Made by a program: the position numbers and the translations under genes. The notes beneath the pieces were generated by a model that searched no databases, was not told the DNA's origin, and saw nothing but the letters and a program-made list of their open reading frames with translations. Below are positions 45,381-54,236 of a DNA stretch of 64,000 bases, piece by piece. This stretch comes from Mucilaginibacter pallidiroseus (GTDB lineage: Bacteria; Bacteroidota; Bacteroidia; Sphingobacteriales; Sphingobacteriaceae). The stretch is taken from NCBI RefSeq assembly GCF_007846085.1, contig NZ_VOEJ01000003.1, forward strand, positions 248,001 to 312,000. Reading direction: 5' to 3'. How positions within the stretch are numbered: position 1 is the stretch's first letter; each line of letters starts with the position of its first letter.

Positions 45381-45920
45381 CTACTCTTTCTTCTTATAAA
45401 TCCCCTTCAAATTCCTTCCTAATTCACGATAGTCCAAGCCGTAGCCCACTACAAACTGGTTGGGTATCTGGAAGGCTACATAGCGTAGTTCTTCAATGCT
45501 GTGTTCAATCGAATCAGGCTTTAGCAGTAGGGAGCATACGGTTATAGATGCCGGCTGGCGCACTTGTAGCTTTTCTATCAGGTATTTAATGGTGTTGCCG
45601 GTATCTATAATATCCTCAATCAAAATAATATCACGGCCGTTGATATTGATGGTGAGATCGAAATCATCGCGTATCTGGCGGGTGCTCGAAGTTCCACCAA
45701 AGTACGATGCCAGTTTGCAAAAAGTAATTTCGCAGGGCACAACAATTTCTTTTACCAAATCGGCTATAAATAAGAAGCTGCCATTTAGCACACCTATAAA
45801 AACAGGGCTTTTATCAGCATAATCGTTATTAATGTCCTGGGCCACCTCGGCTATGCGTGCCTGTATAGCTTCTGCAGAGATAAGTGGTTCAAACTCAAGA
45901 TCGGCTATCTGTAATTTCAT
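45381..45920 (-). CDS. hpt: Hypoxanthine phosphoribosyltransferase
   Basis: Purine-salvage enzyme joining hypoxanthine or guanine with PRPP. 179 residues. The PRPP-binding loop is ILIEDIIDTGNTIKYL; PVFIGVLNGSFLFIADLVKEI and FVVGYGLDYRELGRNLKGIY are the other conserved stretches. A near -7 box TACTTTTA lies at 45938-45931, 10 bases before the start. Divergent from the M16 peptidase gene. Confidence 0.95.
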   Translation of the reverse strand: MKLQIADLEFEPLISAEAIQARIAEVAQDINNDYADKSPVFIGVLNGSFLFIADLVKEIVVPCEITFCKLASYFGGTSSTRQIRDDFDLTININGRDIILIEDIIDTGNTIKYLIEKLQVRQPASITVCSLLLKPDSIEHSIEELRYVAFQIPNQFVVGYGLDYRELGRNLKGIYKKKE

Positions 45921-45978
45921 TATCTTAATTTAAAAGTAAACATACGCAAAGGATGAACAAATAGGTAGCATTTACGGT

Positions 45979-45986
45979 TATCTTTG
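45979..45986 (+). promoter_or_regulatory. M16 peptidase gene -7 box TATCTTTG
   Basis: Exact TAnnTTTG, 8 bases before the ATG at 45995. Confidence 0.55.
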
Positions 45987-45994
45987 ATGCTTGC

Positions 45995-47224
45995 ATGACA
46001 GATCATCAGATTCACACATTGCCAAATGGCATCCGCATATTACTAAAACACACGCCCTCGCCCATAACTCATTGCTGCTTTTTGGTAAACGCAGGCTCGC
46101 GTGATGAATTGCCCCAAAAAGAAGGCCTTGCTCATTTTATTGAGCATTTACTTTTTAAAGAAACCGCACGCCGCAATACTAACCAAATTTTAAACCACCT
46201 GGAAGTTGTGGGTGCTGATTTAAACGCCTACACAACTAAAGAATACACCTGCATCCATGCATCGCTGCTTAAACAGCACCTGGAACGCGCTGTAGATTTG
46301 TTTGAAGACATTCTTTTTCATTCAACATTTCCGCAAAACGAATTGGAGAAAGAGCGGGGTGTTATACTTGATGAGATAGCCTCTTACCTTGATCAGCCGG
46401 AAGAAGCCATACAGGATGATTTTGAAGAGCTGCTATTTAAGGGCCATGCTATCGGTAATAATATATTAGGTACACGCAAAAGTGTAAAGAAGCTTGACAA
46501 AGCGGACATTGACCAGTTTATCAAAGCCAATTATAACACGCACCAAATGGTGTTTGCGGTGTCTGGAGATTACGAGCTGCCCAAACTGGTAAAACTATGC
46601 GATAAGTATTTCGCGCACATCCCGGAGAATAACGCACAAAAAAACCGCGTACAGCCCGCCTTAATTGAAAGCGTTATCCACACCGTAAAAAAGCCAATTG
46701 CCCAAACACATTGCGTTATCGGTGGCCGCGCCTACCATTCGCAGCACGCCAATAAATATGGGCTTTTGTTACTAAATAATATATTAGGCGGTATGGGTAT
46801 GAGCAACCGCCTGAACCTGGAAATTCGCGAAAAGTATGGCATTGCTTATACCATCGAATCAAATTATACTTCGTTAACAGACACGGGCATTTTTTCGATA
46901 TACTTTGGCACCGATGCCGAGAAGGCCGAAAAAGCCCTTAAACTGGTGCATAAGGAACTTAAAAAGCTGCGGGAACAAACCATAGGCCCGGTACAGTTAA
47001 AACAAGCCAAAGAAAAATTTATTGGTCAGATAGCTCTGGCTGAGGAAAACAGGCTGAGCCTTATTATATCAATGGCGAAAAGCCTGCTGGATTTTAATCA
47101 TATAGACAGCCTGGAAGACATTTTTGACAAGATAAACAAGGTGTCGGCACCGCAATTGCTGGAGATAAGCAACGAAGTTTTTGACAATGACGGTTTGATA
47201 ACCTTACTGTTTGAGCCTAAATAA
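45995..47224 (+). CDS. M16 family zinc peptidase
   Basis: 409-residue pitrilysin/insulinase-type peptidase related to mitochondrial processing peptidase beta. Inverted zinc motif HFIEH at 47-51 (His47, Glu50, His51) with the third ligand Glu127 in RGVILDEIAS. C-terminal M16_C domain at about 165-350. No signal peptide, so cytoplasmic. All catalytic residues are present. def follows after 21 bases but has its own promoter. Confidence 0.94.
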   Translation: MTDHQIHTLPNGIRILLKHTPSPITHCCFLVNAGSRDELPQKEGLAHFIEHLLFKETARRNTNQILNHLEVVGADLNAYTTKEYTCIHASLLKQHLERAVDLFEDILFHSTFPQNELEKERGVILDEIASYLDQPEEAIQDDFEELLFKGHAIGNNILGTRKSVKKLDKADIDQFIKANYNTHQMVFAVSGDYELPKLVKLCDKYFAHIPENNAQKNRVQPALIESVIHTVKKPIAQTHCVIGGRAYHSQHANKYGLLLLNNILGGMGMSNRLNLEIREKYGIAYTIESNYTSLTDTGIFSIYFGTDAEKAEKALKLVHKELKKLREQTIGPVQLKQAKEKFIGQIALAEENRLSLIISMAKSLLDFNHIDSLEDIFDKINKVSAPQLLEISNEVFDNDGLITLLFEPK

Positions 47225-47241
47225 TAAATAAGTTACTTTTG
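47210..47241 (+). promoter_or_regulatory. def promoter (TTTG-N20-TACTTTTG)
   Basis: Both elements match the Bacteroidota consensus: TTTG 47210-47213 inside the end of the M16 gene and exact TACTTTTG at 47234-47241. Only 4 bases remain before the def ATG. Confidence 0.75.
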
Positions 47242-47245
47242 CATA

Positions 47246-47818
47246 ATGAAATATCCTATTGTAGCATACGGCGACCCGGTTTTAAGGCGCAAGGCCACCG
47301 CAATTGAGGCCGACGAATATCCGCATATAAAAGAGCTTGTTGATAACATGTTCGAAACCATGTACGGCGCACGCGGCGTTGGGTTGGCTGCACCGCAAGT
47401 AGGCATGTCTATGCGTTTGTTTGTGGTTGATGCTACACCATTTGATGATGAAGAACCCGAGCTTAAAGAGTTTAAGAAGGTTTTTATTAATGCTACCATT
47501 TTAGAGGAAAGCGGACAGGAATGGAGCTTTAACGAAGGCTGTCTTAGCATACCGGATATACGAGAAGATGTATCACGCAAGCCCGTTATCAGGATATCAT
47601 ATTACGATGCCGACTGGAAACACTACGAGGAAACCTTTAAAGGCATGGCAGCCCGTATTATTCAGCATGAATATGACCACATTGAGGGAAAACTTTTTAC
47701 AGACAAACTGAGCCCGCTACGACGACGCCTTATTGAGAAAAAACTGAATGATATATCAAAAGGGGCCGTTGATGTAGATTACCGCATGAAATTCCCTGAC
47801 GCTAAGAAAGGACGATAG
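47246..47818 (+). CDS. def: Peptide deformylase
   Basis: Metalloenzyme removing the formyl group from new proteins. 190 residues. Motif 1 GVGLAAPQ (44-51), motif 2 EGCLS (97-101, metal ligand Cys99) and motif 3 HEYDH (141-145, ligands His141 and His145, catalytic Glu142). The start lies 4 bases from a well-formed promoter. Followed by a strong terminator. No fmt gene beside it. Confidence 0.97.
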   Translation: MKYPIVAYGDPVLRRKATAIEADEYPHIKELVDNMFETMYGARGVGLAAPQVGMSMRLFVVDATPFDDEEPELKEFKKVFINATILEESGQEWSFNEGCLSIPDIREDVSRKPVIRISYYDADWKHYEETFKGMAARIIQHEYDHIEGKLFTDKLSPLRRRLIEKKLNDISKGAVDVDYRMKFPDAKKGR

Positions 47819-47864
47819 TTTGGATTAGAATTAAGAGGTAAGAGTCAAGAATCAATATAAAAAC

Positions 47865-47900
47865 AAAAAGCCGGGTCAAAAATTTGACCCGGCTTTTTTT
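47865..47900 (+). terminator. Rho-independent terminator after def
   Basis: Stem AAAAAGCCGGGTCAAA / TTTGACCCGGCTTTTT with a tiny loop and a T-run. Confidence 0.88.
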
Positions 47901-47963
47901 ATGTGTATTAAATGTTTTTCCTGATAACTAATACCCAATCACAAATAATTAATAAATGCTTAA

Positions 47964-48590
47964 CTACTTCGACCCCTTATCCCCGTCCGTGATGGTTTTG
48001 ATAAGAGAGCCCCACGCAAGCGGGTTTAACAATGGATTTGAGAAGGAGTGCGAGTTAAGTATGTTGTTATGCATACTTTGAAAATTGGCCGATTGAATTT
48101 CGTGCCCGTCCCTCGGCAATGTATTCTGCGACGCAAAAAGTACAGACCGCTGCATATTCTTACGGGCAATTTCCTGATCGTCATCAGCAATTTTCGCTGA
48201 CACAAAATCCCGGCGAAACTCGTCGGTAGTAGCCCATGGAAAAAGGTGCACCGTAGGCAGGTTGTTTATCTGCGGCTTTATCATCACCTTAGCCGTATAG
48301 CTTTTATTTTGCACGCCTGCAGGTATTACAACATCTATCGGCGCATAACCCACAGATGTAAACCGCAGCGTGTCACGCTCATGTGCAACAAATGAAAAAT
48401 AACCATTGTAGTTGGCCACAATTGTTGAGTTGCGTTGCGACACGTTTGTAATAGTTACATAGGGTACAATGTTTTTGGTACTGTCGGCATTGTAAACAAC
48501 GCCGGTAAATTGCACAATAGGCTGCTCCCGCTGTTGAGCAAACGCCCCAAGCGATAAAAACAATAGCAATATTCCTATTAATTTTTTCAT
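47964..48590 (-). CDS. Secreted carboxypeptidase-regulatory-like domain protein
   Basis: 208 residues. ATG 48590 gives a signal peptide (MKKLIGILLLFLSLGAFAQ); in-frame codons upstream would spoil it. One carboxypeptidase-regulatory-like domain at about 27-110 (QFTGVVYNADSTKNIVPYVTITN ... NGYFSFVAHERDTLRFTSVGY), the fold also seen at the N-terminus of TonB receptors, then about 95 residues without a known fold (HLFPWATTDEFRRDF). Free-standing versions are common in Bacteroidota, role unknown. Confidence 0.82.
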   Translation of the reverse strand: MKKLIGILLLFLSLGAFAQQREQPIVQFTGVVYNADSTKNIVPYVTITNVSQRNSTIVANYNGYFSFVAHERDTLRFTSVGYAPIDVVIPAGVQNKSYTAKVMIKPQINNLPTVHLFPWATTDEFRRDFVSAKIADDDQEIARKNMQRSVLFASQNTLPRDGHEIQSANFQSMHNNILNSHSFSNPLLNPLAWGSLIKTITDGDKGSK

Positions 48591-48699
48591 GCAAAAAATC
48601 GTATCCCCACCGCCTTCAAAGAACAATATCTGTTCCAAAAAGCATGTAAAAATACGTCATCGAAGACTACCTGTCTCTTACTTTAACAATTATTAACAA

Positions 48700-48978
48700 C
48701 TACCGTAAATTTTCTGGCAATACCGCATTAGGGTCGTCAATGTCGGTTAGGTTCACTGCCTCTATAGACGTAATTTCCGGAACGGCTTTTTTAATAGCCT
48801 GCTCAATACCTGCCTTAAGCGTCATGATACTCATTGGGCACGAGCCGCACGAGCCGAGCAACTTAAGTCTCACTACGTTATCAGGCGTAATTTCCTCGAT
48901 AGATACATTGCCGCCATCGGCCTCTAAATAAGGGCGAATGGTATCTAACGCTGCATCTACCTGTTCATGTAAACTCAT
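48700..48978 (-). CDS. NifU C-terminal domain (Nfu) Fe-S carrier
   Basis: 92-residue Nfu-type iron-sulfur carrier. PYLEADGGNVSIEEI and the cluster-binding CGSCPMS with the CxxC pair are diagnostic. It would pass [4Fe-4S] clusters to target proteins, and it lies 27 bases behind the Mrp/ApbC gene, an Fe-S-linked ATPase, so the two likely form an operon. Confidence 0.93.
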   Translation of the reverse strand: MSLHEQVDAALDTIRPYLEADGGNVSIEEITPDNVVRLKLLGSCGSCPMSIMTLKAGIEQAIKKAVPEITSIEAVNLTDIDDPNAVLPENLR

Positions 48979-49005
48979 CTTTATTATTTTATATAAGTAA
49001 AGTTA

Positions 49006-50094
49006 TTAATTATTTACCAAATTACTATTACCGGCCACGCGGGCATTGTAAATAGAAACCTGCTGCGCAACGCTGCTGGCCATTGCTGCAAATGCCTCAC
49101 TCATTGGGCCATTATCTTCCAGCACAATAGGCTTGCCTGCATCGCCGCTATCGCTTATACCCTTTATTAACGGAATTTCACCTAAAAATGGTACGTCCAA
49201 AACCTCTGCAAGTTTACTACCACCGCCCTGGCCAAAAATGTAGTATTTGTTTTGAGGCAGCTCGGCCGGTGTAAAGTATGACATGTTTTCTACTATGCCT
49301 AAAATAGGCACATTGATAGCCTCCATCATAAACATACCTATCCCTTTTTTAGCATCGGCCAACGCAACATTTTGCGGCGTAGTTACAATAACTGCACCTG
49401 TAACCGGGAAGCTTTGCGTGACCGTGATATGAATATCGCCGGTACCGGGAGGCAAATCAATCAACAAATAGTCCAGTTCGCCCCAATCGGCATCGTTAAA
49501 CAATTGCTTAACCGCTGTCGATACCATTGGCCCGCGCCATGGCACAGGCTGATTAGGGTCGGTAAAGAAACCTATTGAAAGTAGCTTGATACCGTATTTT
49601 TCAATTGGCTCTATGCGCGTTTTGCCGTTCTCCTGCGTTGCTTTTGGCCGCTCCCCTTCCAGCCCAAACATGATTGGGATAGATGGACCATAAATGTCGG
49701 CATCAATCAAACCGACCTTTGCCCCGCTTTTTGCCAAAGCCAATGCCAGGTTTACCGACACGGTTGATTTACCAACCCCACCTTTGCCTGATGCTACAGC
49801 TATGATATTTTTAACCCCCGGCACACCGGTGTTTTTTTGTGTAGTAACCTGTGATGTCATGTTAACGGTTACCTCGATATCTTTGCTGATGAAGTGACCT
49901 ATTGCATTGCGGCAGGCGTTTTCAATAAGATCTTTTAGCGGGCAGGCAGGCGTGGTAAGCACAACCGAAAAGCTAAGCTTATTGCCACTTATGTTAATAT
50001 CCTGTATCATGTTAAGCGTAACCAGGTCTTTTTTAAGATCAGGCTCCTCAACGTGGCCCAGCGCTTGTAATACTTGTTCTTTTGTAATGTCCAT
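49006..50094 (-). CDS. mrp: Mrp/NBP35 family ATP-binding protein
   Basis: 362-residue P-loop ATPase of the ApbC/Mrp family of Fe-S cluster carriers. N-terminal MIP18/DUF59 domain (1-85), deviant Walker A GKGGVGKS (103-110), ADIYGPSIPIMFGLEG, LLIDLPPGTGDIH and QNVALADAKKGIGMF. The CxxC that normally follows ENMS and bridges a cluster at the dimer interface is absent: here ENMSYFTPAELPQNKYYIFG runs on without cysteine. The remaining cysteines are Cys51 and Cys61 in the DUF59 domain. Precedes nfu; divergent from the GT51 gene. Confidence 0.93.
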   Translation of the reverse strand: MDITKEQVLQALGHVEEPDLKKDLVTLNMIQDINISGNKLSFSVVLTTPACPLKDLIENACRNAIGHFISKDIEVTVNMTSQVTTQKNTGVPGVKNIIAVASGKGGVGKSTVSVNLALALAKSGAKVGLIDADIYGPSIPIMFGLEGERPKATQENGKTRIEPIEKYGIKLLSIGFFTDPNQPVPWRGPMVSTAVKQLFNDADWGELDYLLIDLPPGTGDIHITVTQSFPVTGAVIVTTPQNVALADAKKGIGMFMMEAINVPILGIVENMSYFTPAELPQNKYYIFGQGGGSKLAEVLDVPFLGEIPLIKGISDSGDAGKPIVLEDNGPMSEAFAAMASSVAQQVSIYNARVAGNSNLVNN

Positions 50095-50107
50095 ATTTAT
50101 TTGGCGG

Positions 50108-50115
50108 CAAAAATA
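50108..50115 (-). promoter_or_regulatory. mrp -7 box TATTTTTG
   Basis: Exact TAnnTTTG on the minus strand, 13 bases before the mrp ATG. Confidence 0.5.
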
Positions 50116-50167
50116 CGAAAACAGGTACCTGCTTGCGTTGTTAAGAAAACATTTGTGGAAGCCAATC

Positions 50168-50198
50168 GTTGCACCACAGCATATTTAATTTAGTTTTG
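50168..50198 (+). promoter_or_regulatory. GT51 gene promoter (GTTG-N19-TAGTTTTG)
   Basis: Exact -7 box at 50191-50198, GTTG at the right -33 distance; 15 bases to the ATG at 50214. Confidence 0.6.
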
Positions 50199-50213
50199 GA
50201 GTAAATTTCAGAA

Positions 50214-52487
50214 ATGCGTCGTATAAGTATTAACCCTAAATATCTCCGCATTGCAGGCATTGTAGCAGCCGTTTTGGTTGTAATTGTGTTAATAGGCGGC
50301 TATGTTGCTTACTCCAAACGCGAAGTACTCCTGCAAAAAGCAATTTCCAAAGCTAAAGCTAAAGCTAAAAACGAATATAATTTAGATGTAAAAATAGGTC
50401 AGGCGCATTTCACCGGCCTAAGCACCGTTGCTTTTTCTGACATTTCTGTGGTGCCGTACCAGCGCGATAGTGTCTTTTCGGTTAAAAAGTTCACCGTAAG
50501 CGTAAAGCTTATGCCGTTATTGGTAGGCAAAATCAAATTGTCTGATGTGATATTGGAAAATGGCTTGATAAACCTTACCAGTAAAAATGGCGTCAGAAAC
50601 TTCGATTTTCTGTTTAGAAAAAAGAAAGACACCGGCGACACAACTCGTAAAGCAGATTTATCGGTCTTGTCAAACAACCTGATCAACGAGGTGCTTTACA
50701 AAATCCCTGATAACCTATCGTTACATAACTTTACGGTGCGTTTTACTGATGACAGCACGCGCCTTAATGCATTAGCAACATCGGCAATTATTGATGACGG
50801 CGAACTCAAGTCTACCATAAAAGTTGATGATGGCACGGCTGCTTCAACATGGCATTTTGATGGAAAAATGCATGCATCTGATAAAGATATAGATGTAAAG
50901 CTCTATGCCGAAGGCAAAAAAGTTGAGCTGCCCATTATTGAGAAAAAATTTAAGCTTAAGCTAAACTTCGATACTATTACCACCCGCCTTACAAATGTAA
51001 AACACAGCAGCGGCGAAACAAAAATTGAAGGTTACTGGGCCGTTCGTAATATGCTGCTTAACCACCCGGGGCTATCCGTGTCGGACATTGTTGTGCCTAA
51101 CGGATCAATTGATGCTCATTTACTGGTTGGTGAAAACTACGTCTCGTTGGATAGCACATCCGTAATACACCTAAAGAAAATCTCGGCTAAGCCTTTCATT
51201 AAATACACCCTTAATCCGGTCAAGATCTACGAGCTTAAAGTGCAAACCGGCTGGCTTAATGCCCAGGATATTTTCGACTCCTTCCCTACCGGCATGTTCG
51301 AGTCGCTTGAAGGTATGAAGGTTGCCGGAAAACTCAATTATAACCTTAACTTCTACATGAATTCGGCCAAGGTTGACAGCCTGAAGTTTGATTCGCGTTT
51401 AAGTAAAGATAATTTCAGGATAATCAGTTATGGCAAGGCCGACCTGAGCAAACTTAACAGGCCATTTGTATACATACCATATGAAAAAGGCAAACCTATG
51501 CCGCCGCATAACATTGCCCCCAACAGCAGCGATTTTACGCCGCTTGAGAATATATCGCCAAATGTGCGTAATGCGGTAATGACGGCCGAAGATCCATCGT
51601 TTTATCGTAACCATGGTTTTGTAGAAGAGTCGATACGTAAATCAATCGTAACAGATTTTAAAGAAAAGAAGTTTAAACGAGGGGGCAGTACCATATCAAT
51701 GCAATTGGTTAAAAATGCCTTTTTAAGCCGCAACAAAACCCTATCGCGCAAAATTGAAGAGATACTGATTGTTTGGTTGATTGAAAACAATGGCATCATG
51801 ACCAAAAACCGGATGTTGGAGGTATACTTTAATATTATTGAATGGGGCCGCGGTATTTATGGTATTCGCGAAGCATCTAGGTACTATTTTGACAAATCGC
51901 CGTCTGAACTTACTATTGGCGAAAGTATCTTCCTTGCCAGTATAGTGCCAAATCCTAAAGCAGGCTTGTACGCTTTCCAGCCCGATGGGTCTTTACGGCA
52001 AGGCTTACACGGCTACTTTAACTTGATAGGCCGCCTAATGGCCAGCAAAGGCCTTACACAGCGCGACAGTAATGCCTATGGCTTTTACAACGTGAGGCTA
52101 AAAGAGAGCTTGCGCAGGGGCACACCGGTAATAGTTGACTCGGCCGCGGTAGATAGCCTGATGAAACAGGGCGATGACGAGGGCATACCTATCGGTGTGG
52201 CACCTGTTTATGAGGAACCTAAGCGTCCAAACTTTTTCCAGCGATTATTTGGTGCGAAAGATACGTCTGCCGAGGCCCGTGCTGAAGAAAAGATAAAGGA
52301 AACCAATGACATGATCAAAAAACGCATCAAGCAGGAAATATCAGCCATGAAGGATGATTATAAGCGCCGCATTGATGCTCTTGACACTGTTACAACCCGT
52401 AGCAAGCAGGATATTAAAGACGAGAAAAAGCGATTGAAGCAAGAATCGAAAGATAAAGAAAAGGAAATGAAATCCCGGATGCCATAG
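50214..52487 (+). CDS. AsmA-like/GT51 transglycosylase fusion
   Basis: 757-residue membrane protein. Membrane helix at about 12-33; residues 50-420 are a beta-rich region with AsmA-like layout (LSTVAFSDISVVP, MPLLVGKIKLSDVILENGLINL); residues 445-600 are a glycosyltransferase-51 domain: catalytic EDPSFYRNHGF with Glu459, RGGSTISMQLVKN (489-501), and EEILIVWLIENNGIMTKNRMLEVYFN. The last 130 residues are charged coiled coil. No transpeptidase domain, so it polymerises glycan strands like MtgA but carries an unusual periplasmic domain before the catalytic part. Divergent from mrp. Confidence 0.9.
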   Translation: MRRISINPKYLRIAGIVAAVLVVIVLIGGYVAYSKREVLLQKAISKAKAKAKNEYNLDVKIGQAHFTGLSTVAFSDISVVPYQRDSVFSVKKFTVSVKLMPLLVGKIKLSDVILENGLINLTSKNGVRNFDFLFRKKKDTGDTTRKADLSVLSNNLINEVLYKIPDNLSLHNFTVRFTDDSTRLNALATSAIIDDGELKSTIKVDDGTAASTWHFDGKMHASDKDIDVKLYAEGKKVELPIIEKKFKLKLNFDTITTRLTNVKHSSGETKIEGYWAVRNMLLNHPGLSVSDIVVPNGSIDAHLLVGENYVSLDSTSVIHLKKISAKPFIKYTLNPVKIYELKVQTGWLNAQDIFDSFPTGMFESLEGMKVAGKLNYNLNFYMNSAKVDSLKFDSRLSKDNFRIISYGKADLSKLNRPFVYIPYEKGKPMPPHNIAPNSSDFTPLENISPNVRNAVMTAEDPSFYRNHGFVEESIRKSIVTDFKEKKFKRGGSTISMQLVKNAFLSRNKTLSRKIEEILIVWLIENNGIMTKNRMLEVYFNIIEWGRGIYGIREASRYYFDKSPSELTIGESIFLASIVPNPKAGLYAFQPDGSLRQGLHGYFNLIGRLMASKGLTQRDSNAYGFYNVRLKESLRRGTPVIVDSAAVDSLMKQGDDEGIPIGVAPVYEEPKRPNFFQRLFGAKDTSAEARAEEKIKETNDMIKKRIKQEISAMKDDYKRRIDALDTVTTRSKQDIKDEKKRLKQESKDKEKEMKSRMP

Positions 52488-52489
52488 TT

Positions 52490-52864
52490 ATGATGCAAAC
52501 TTTCAGCGTTCCTTTATCTTCATTTCCGCAAAACGAAATAGCTCTTACCGAACAGCTGGATGAAATTTTATCGTCCAGCTATCTTGCAGATATTTCAACT
52601 GCGCTCATCCACGAGAACAAAGAGAAGTTTGGCCCATCGGTTATCAGTAACCTGAGTTTTGAAGTAGTATCTTATAACCTATCCGCGCAAACCGGGCGGG
52701 TGCGTTTTTGGTATGATATGCAACTTACCTTTGGCTGCGAAGATTTGGTTAAGGATCATAAAAAGCAGCACTCCTATTATAACTTCATCATTGATAGTGC
52801 TGACTTAAAAATTTCTTTTCGCGGCGATGAACAGGAAAGTAGATCAACAGCTGACGAATTTTGA
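52490..52864 (+). CDS. Hypothetical protein
   Basis: 124 residues, soluble, starting 2 bases after the GT51 stop, so in its operon. Two ATG codons in a row open the frame. Features: LTEQLDEILSSSYLADIS, VRFWYDMQLTFGCEDLVKDHK and a polar end. I recognise no family. It may act with the transglycosylase, by position only. Confidence 0.65.
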   Translation: MMQTFSVPLSSFPQNEIALTEQLDEILSSSYLADISTALIHENKEKFGPSVISNLSFEVVSYNLSAQTGRVRFWYDMQLTFGCEDLVKDHKKQHSYYNFIIDSADLKISFRGDEQESRSTADEF

Positions 52865-52911
52865 TCTATTAATATTTACGCATCAATGACCCATATACAT
52901 GTTTAAACATT

Positions 52912-52919
52912 TATATTTG
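52912..52919 (+). promoter_or_regulatory. Nitroreductase gene -7 box TATATTTG
   Basis: Exact TAnnTTTG, 38 bases before the ATG at 52958. No TTTG at the usual -33 distance. Confidence 0.5.
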
Positions 52920-52957
52920 TGTTATTAAAACAATCAACTAAGTAAACATTTGATCCT

Positions 52958-53587
52958 ATGTCATTAACAGATAAATTAAACTGGCGTTATGCCACTAAAA
53001 AATTCGACAGTACTAAAAAAATTGCTGCCGATAAGCTAAGCACATTGTTAGACGCTATACAGCTGTCCCCATCATCATACGGCTTGCAGCATTATCGTGT
53101 AATTGTAGTTGAAAATGCGGAAGTGCGCGAAAAGTTAAAAGCTGCAGCTTACAATCAAGTTCAACTCACTGATGCATCGCACGTTATTGTATTTGCTGCC
53201 GAAACTAACATCAACGAGGAGTTTGTACATGAATATATTGATCACGTTGCGGAAACCCGTGGCGTTCCGAGAGAGTCGCTCAAAGGTTTCGAAGATGTAG
53301 TAGTTGGATCTGTTAATGGCCGTACGCCGGAGCAATTGCTTACCTGGGCACAAAAACAAGCCTATATCGCCCTTGGCATCCTGCTTTCTGCCGCGTCGGA
53401 ATTGGAAATAGACAATTGCCCGATGGAGGGTTTTGATGCTGCCAAATTTGATGAAATATTAGGCTTAAAAGAAAAGGGGTTAACGGCAACGGTAATAGCC
53501 ACCGTAGGTTACCGTGCAAGCGATGATCCTTATGCAGGCTTGGTAAAAGTTCGTCGCCCTAAAGAAGAATTATTTATCCATATATAA
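52958..53587 (+). CDS. Nitroreductase-family NAD(P)H oxidoreductase
   Basis: 209-residue FMN flavoprotein related to NfsB. LNWRYATKKFDSTKKI (FMN phosphate site), IQLSPSSYGLQHYRVIVVE, KQAYIALGILLSAASELEIDNCPMEGFD, and the closing KVRRPKEELF are classic. Likely a homodimer reducing quinones or nitro compounds. Single gene with a promoter and a perfect palindromic terminator. Confidence 0.93.
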   Translation: MSLTDKLNWRYATKKFDSTKKIAADKLSTLLDAIQLSPSSYGLQHYRVIVVENAEVREKLKAAAYNQVQLTDASHVIVFAAETNINEEFVHEYIDHVAETRGVPRESLKGFEDVVVGSVNGRTPEQLLTWAQKQAYIALGILLSAASELEIDNCPMEGFDAAKFDEILGLKEKGLTATVIATVGYRASDDPYAGLVKVRRPKEELFIHI

Positions 53588-53612
53588 GTCTTTGATTTAT
53601 TAGCTTTTAGTT

Positions 53613-53644
53613 AAACGGCCATTGGCATATGCCAATGGCCGTTT
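53613..53644 (+). terminator. Terminator after nitroreductase gene
   Basis: Perfect 32-base palindrome (16-base arm AAACGGCCATTGGCAT and its complement), followed by TCTGTTTATTT. Confidence 0.8.
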
Positions 53645-53867
53645 CTGTTTATTTGCCTTCTAGCGTGGTGTTATAGCAAAAAATAACGGGTTGCCCAAAA
53701 GTCATCTTCATACTGAATAACTATGAATAGCAAGTCAGCTATTTTGCTTTACAGGCTAAGATAACTCAAGCATAACATTTGTTTTTTGCTTGTATAGTAT
53801 GATCTACACAGATAACTAATAATTAATATCGGCATGGCATTTGTATAACTTACTGAAATACATAGCC

Positions 53868-54236
53868 ATGTGTACAAAGAAAATTTTAATAGTTGATGAT
53901 AACGAATTGATTGTAGAGGTGATGAGCTACATCCTCAGCAATAGCGGCTATGAAGTGTCTTCGTTAAATACTGGCGAAGGCGTGATAGCAGCAGTAAGCA
54001 GAACCCAACCGGATCTTGTGATTTTAGACGATACATTACCCTACATGCGCGGAACAGAGATATGCTCAATACTTAAGCTCAATCAGTCCACGCACAATAC
54101 ACCCGTTATTATTTGCTCGGGTAATGAAGATGCAGAATGCGCCCTTACGCAAAACGGTGCCGCCGACGATTTTTTGTTAAAACCGTTTGATATGAACTCG
54201 TTACTCAACAAAGTTGAGCATCAACTGGCCGCATAG
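53868..54236 (+). CDS. Single-domain response regulator
   Basis: 122-residue CheY-like receiver with no output domain. Acidic pair Asp10-Asp11, phosphoacceptor Asp54 in VILDD, switch Ser84 and Lys105 in LKPFD, all in place. ATG 53868 used: the TTG start further up gives no family residues. No kinase gene nearby, so it is an orphan; phosphorylation by a hybrid kinase elsewhere is expected. Its stop codon is directly followed by that of the convergent ligD with no spacer. Confidence 0.93.
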   Translation: MCTKKILIVDDNELIVEVMSYILSNSGYEVSSLNTGEGVIAAVSRTQPDLVILDDTLPYMRGTEICSILKLNQSTHNTPVIICSGNEDAECALTQNGAADDFLLKPFDMNSLLNKVEHQLAA

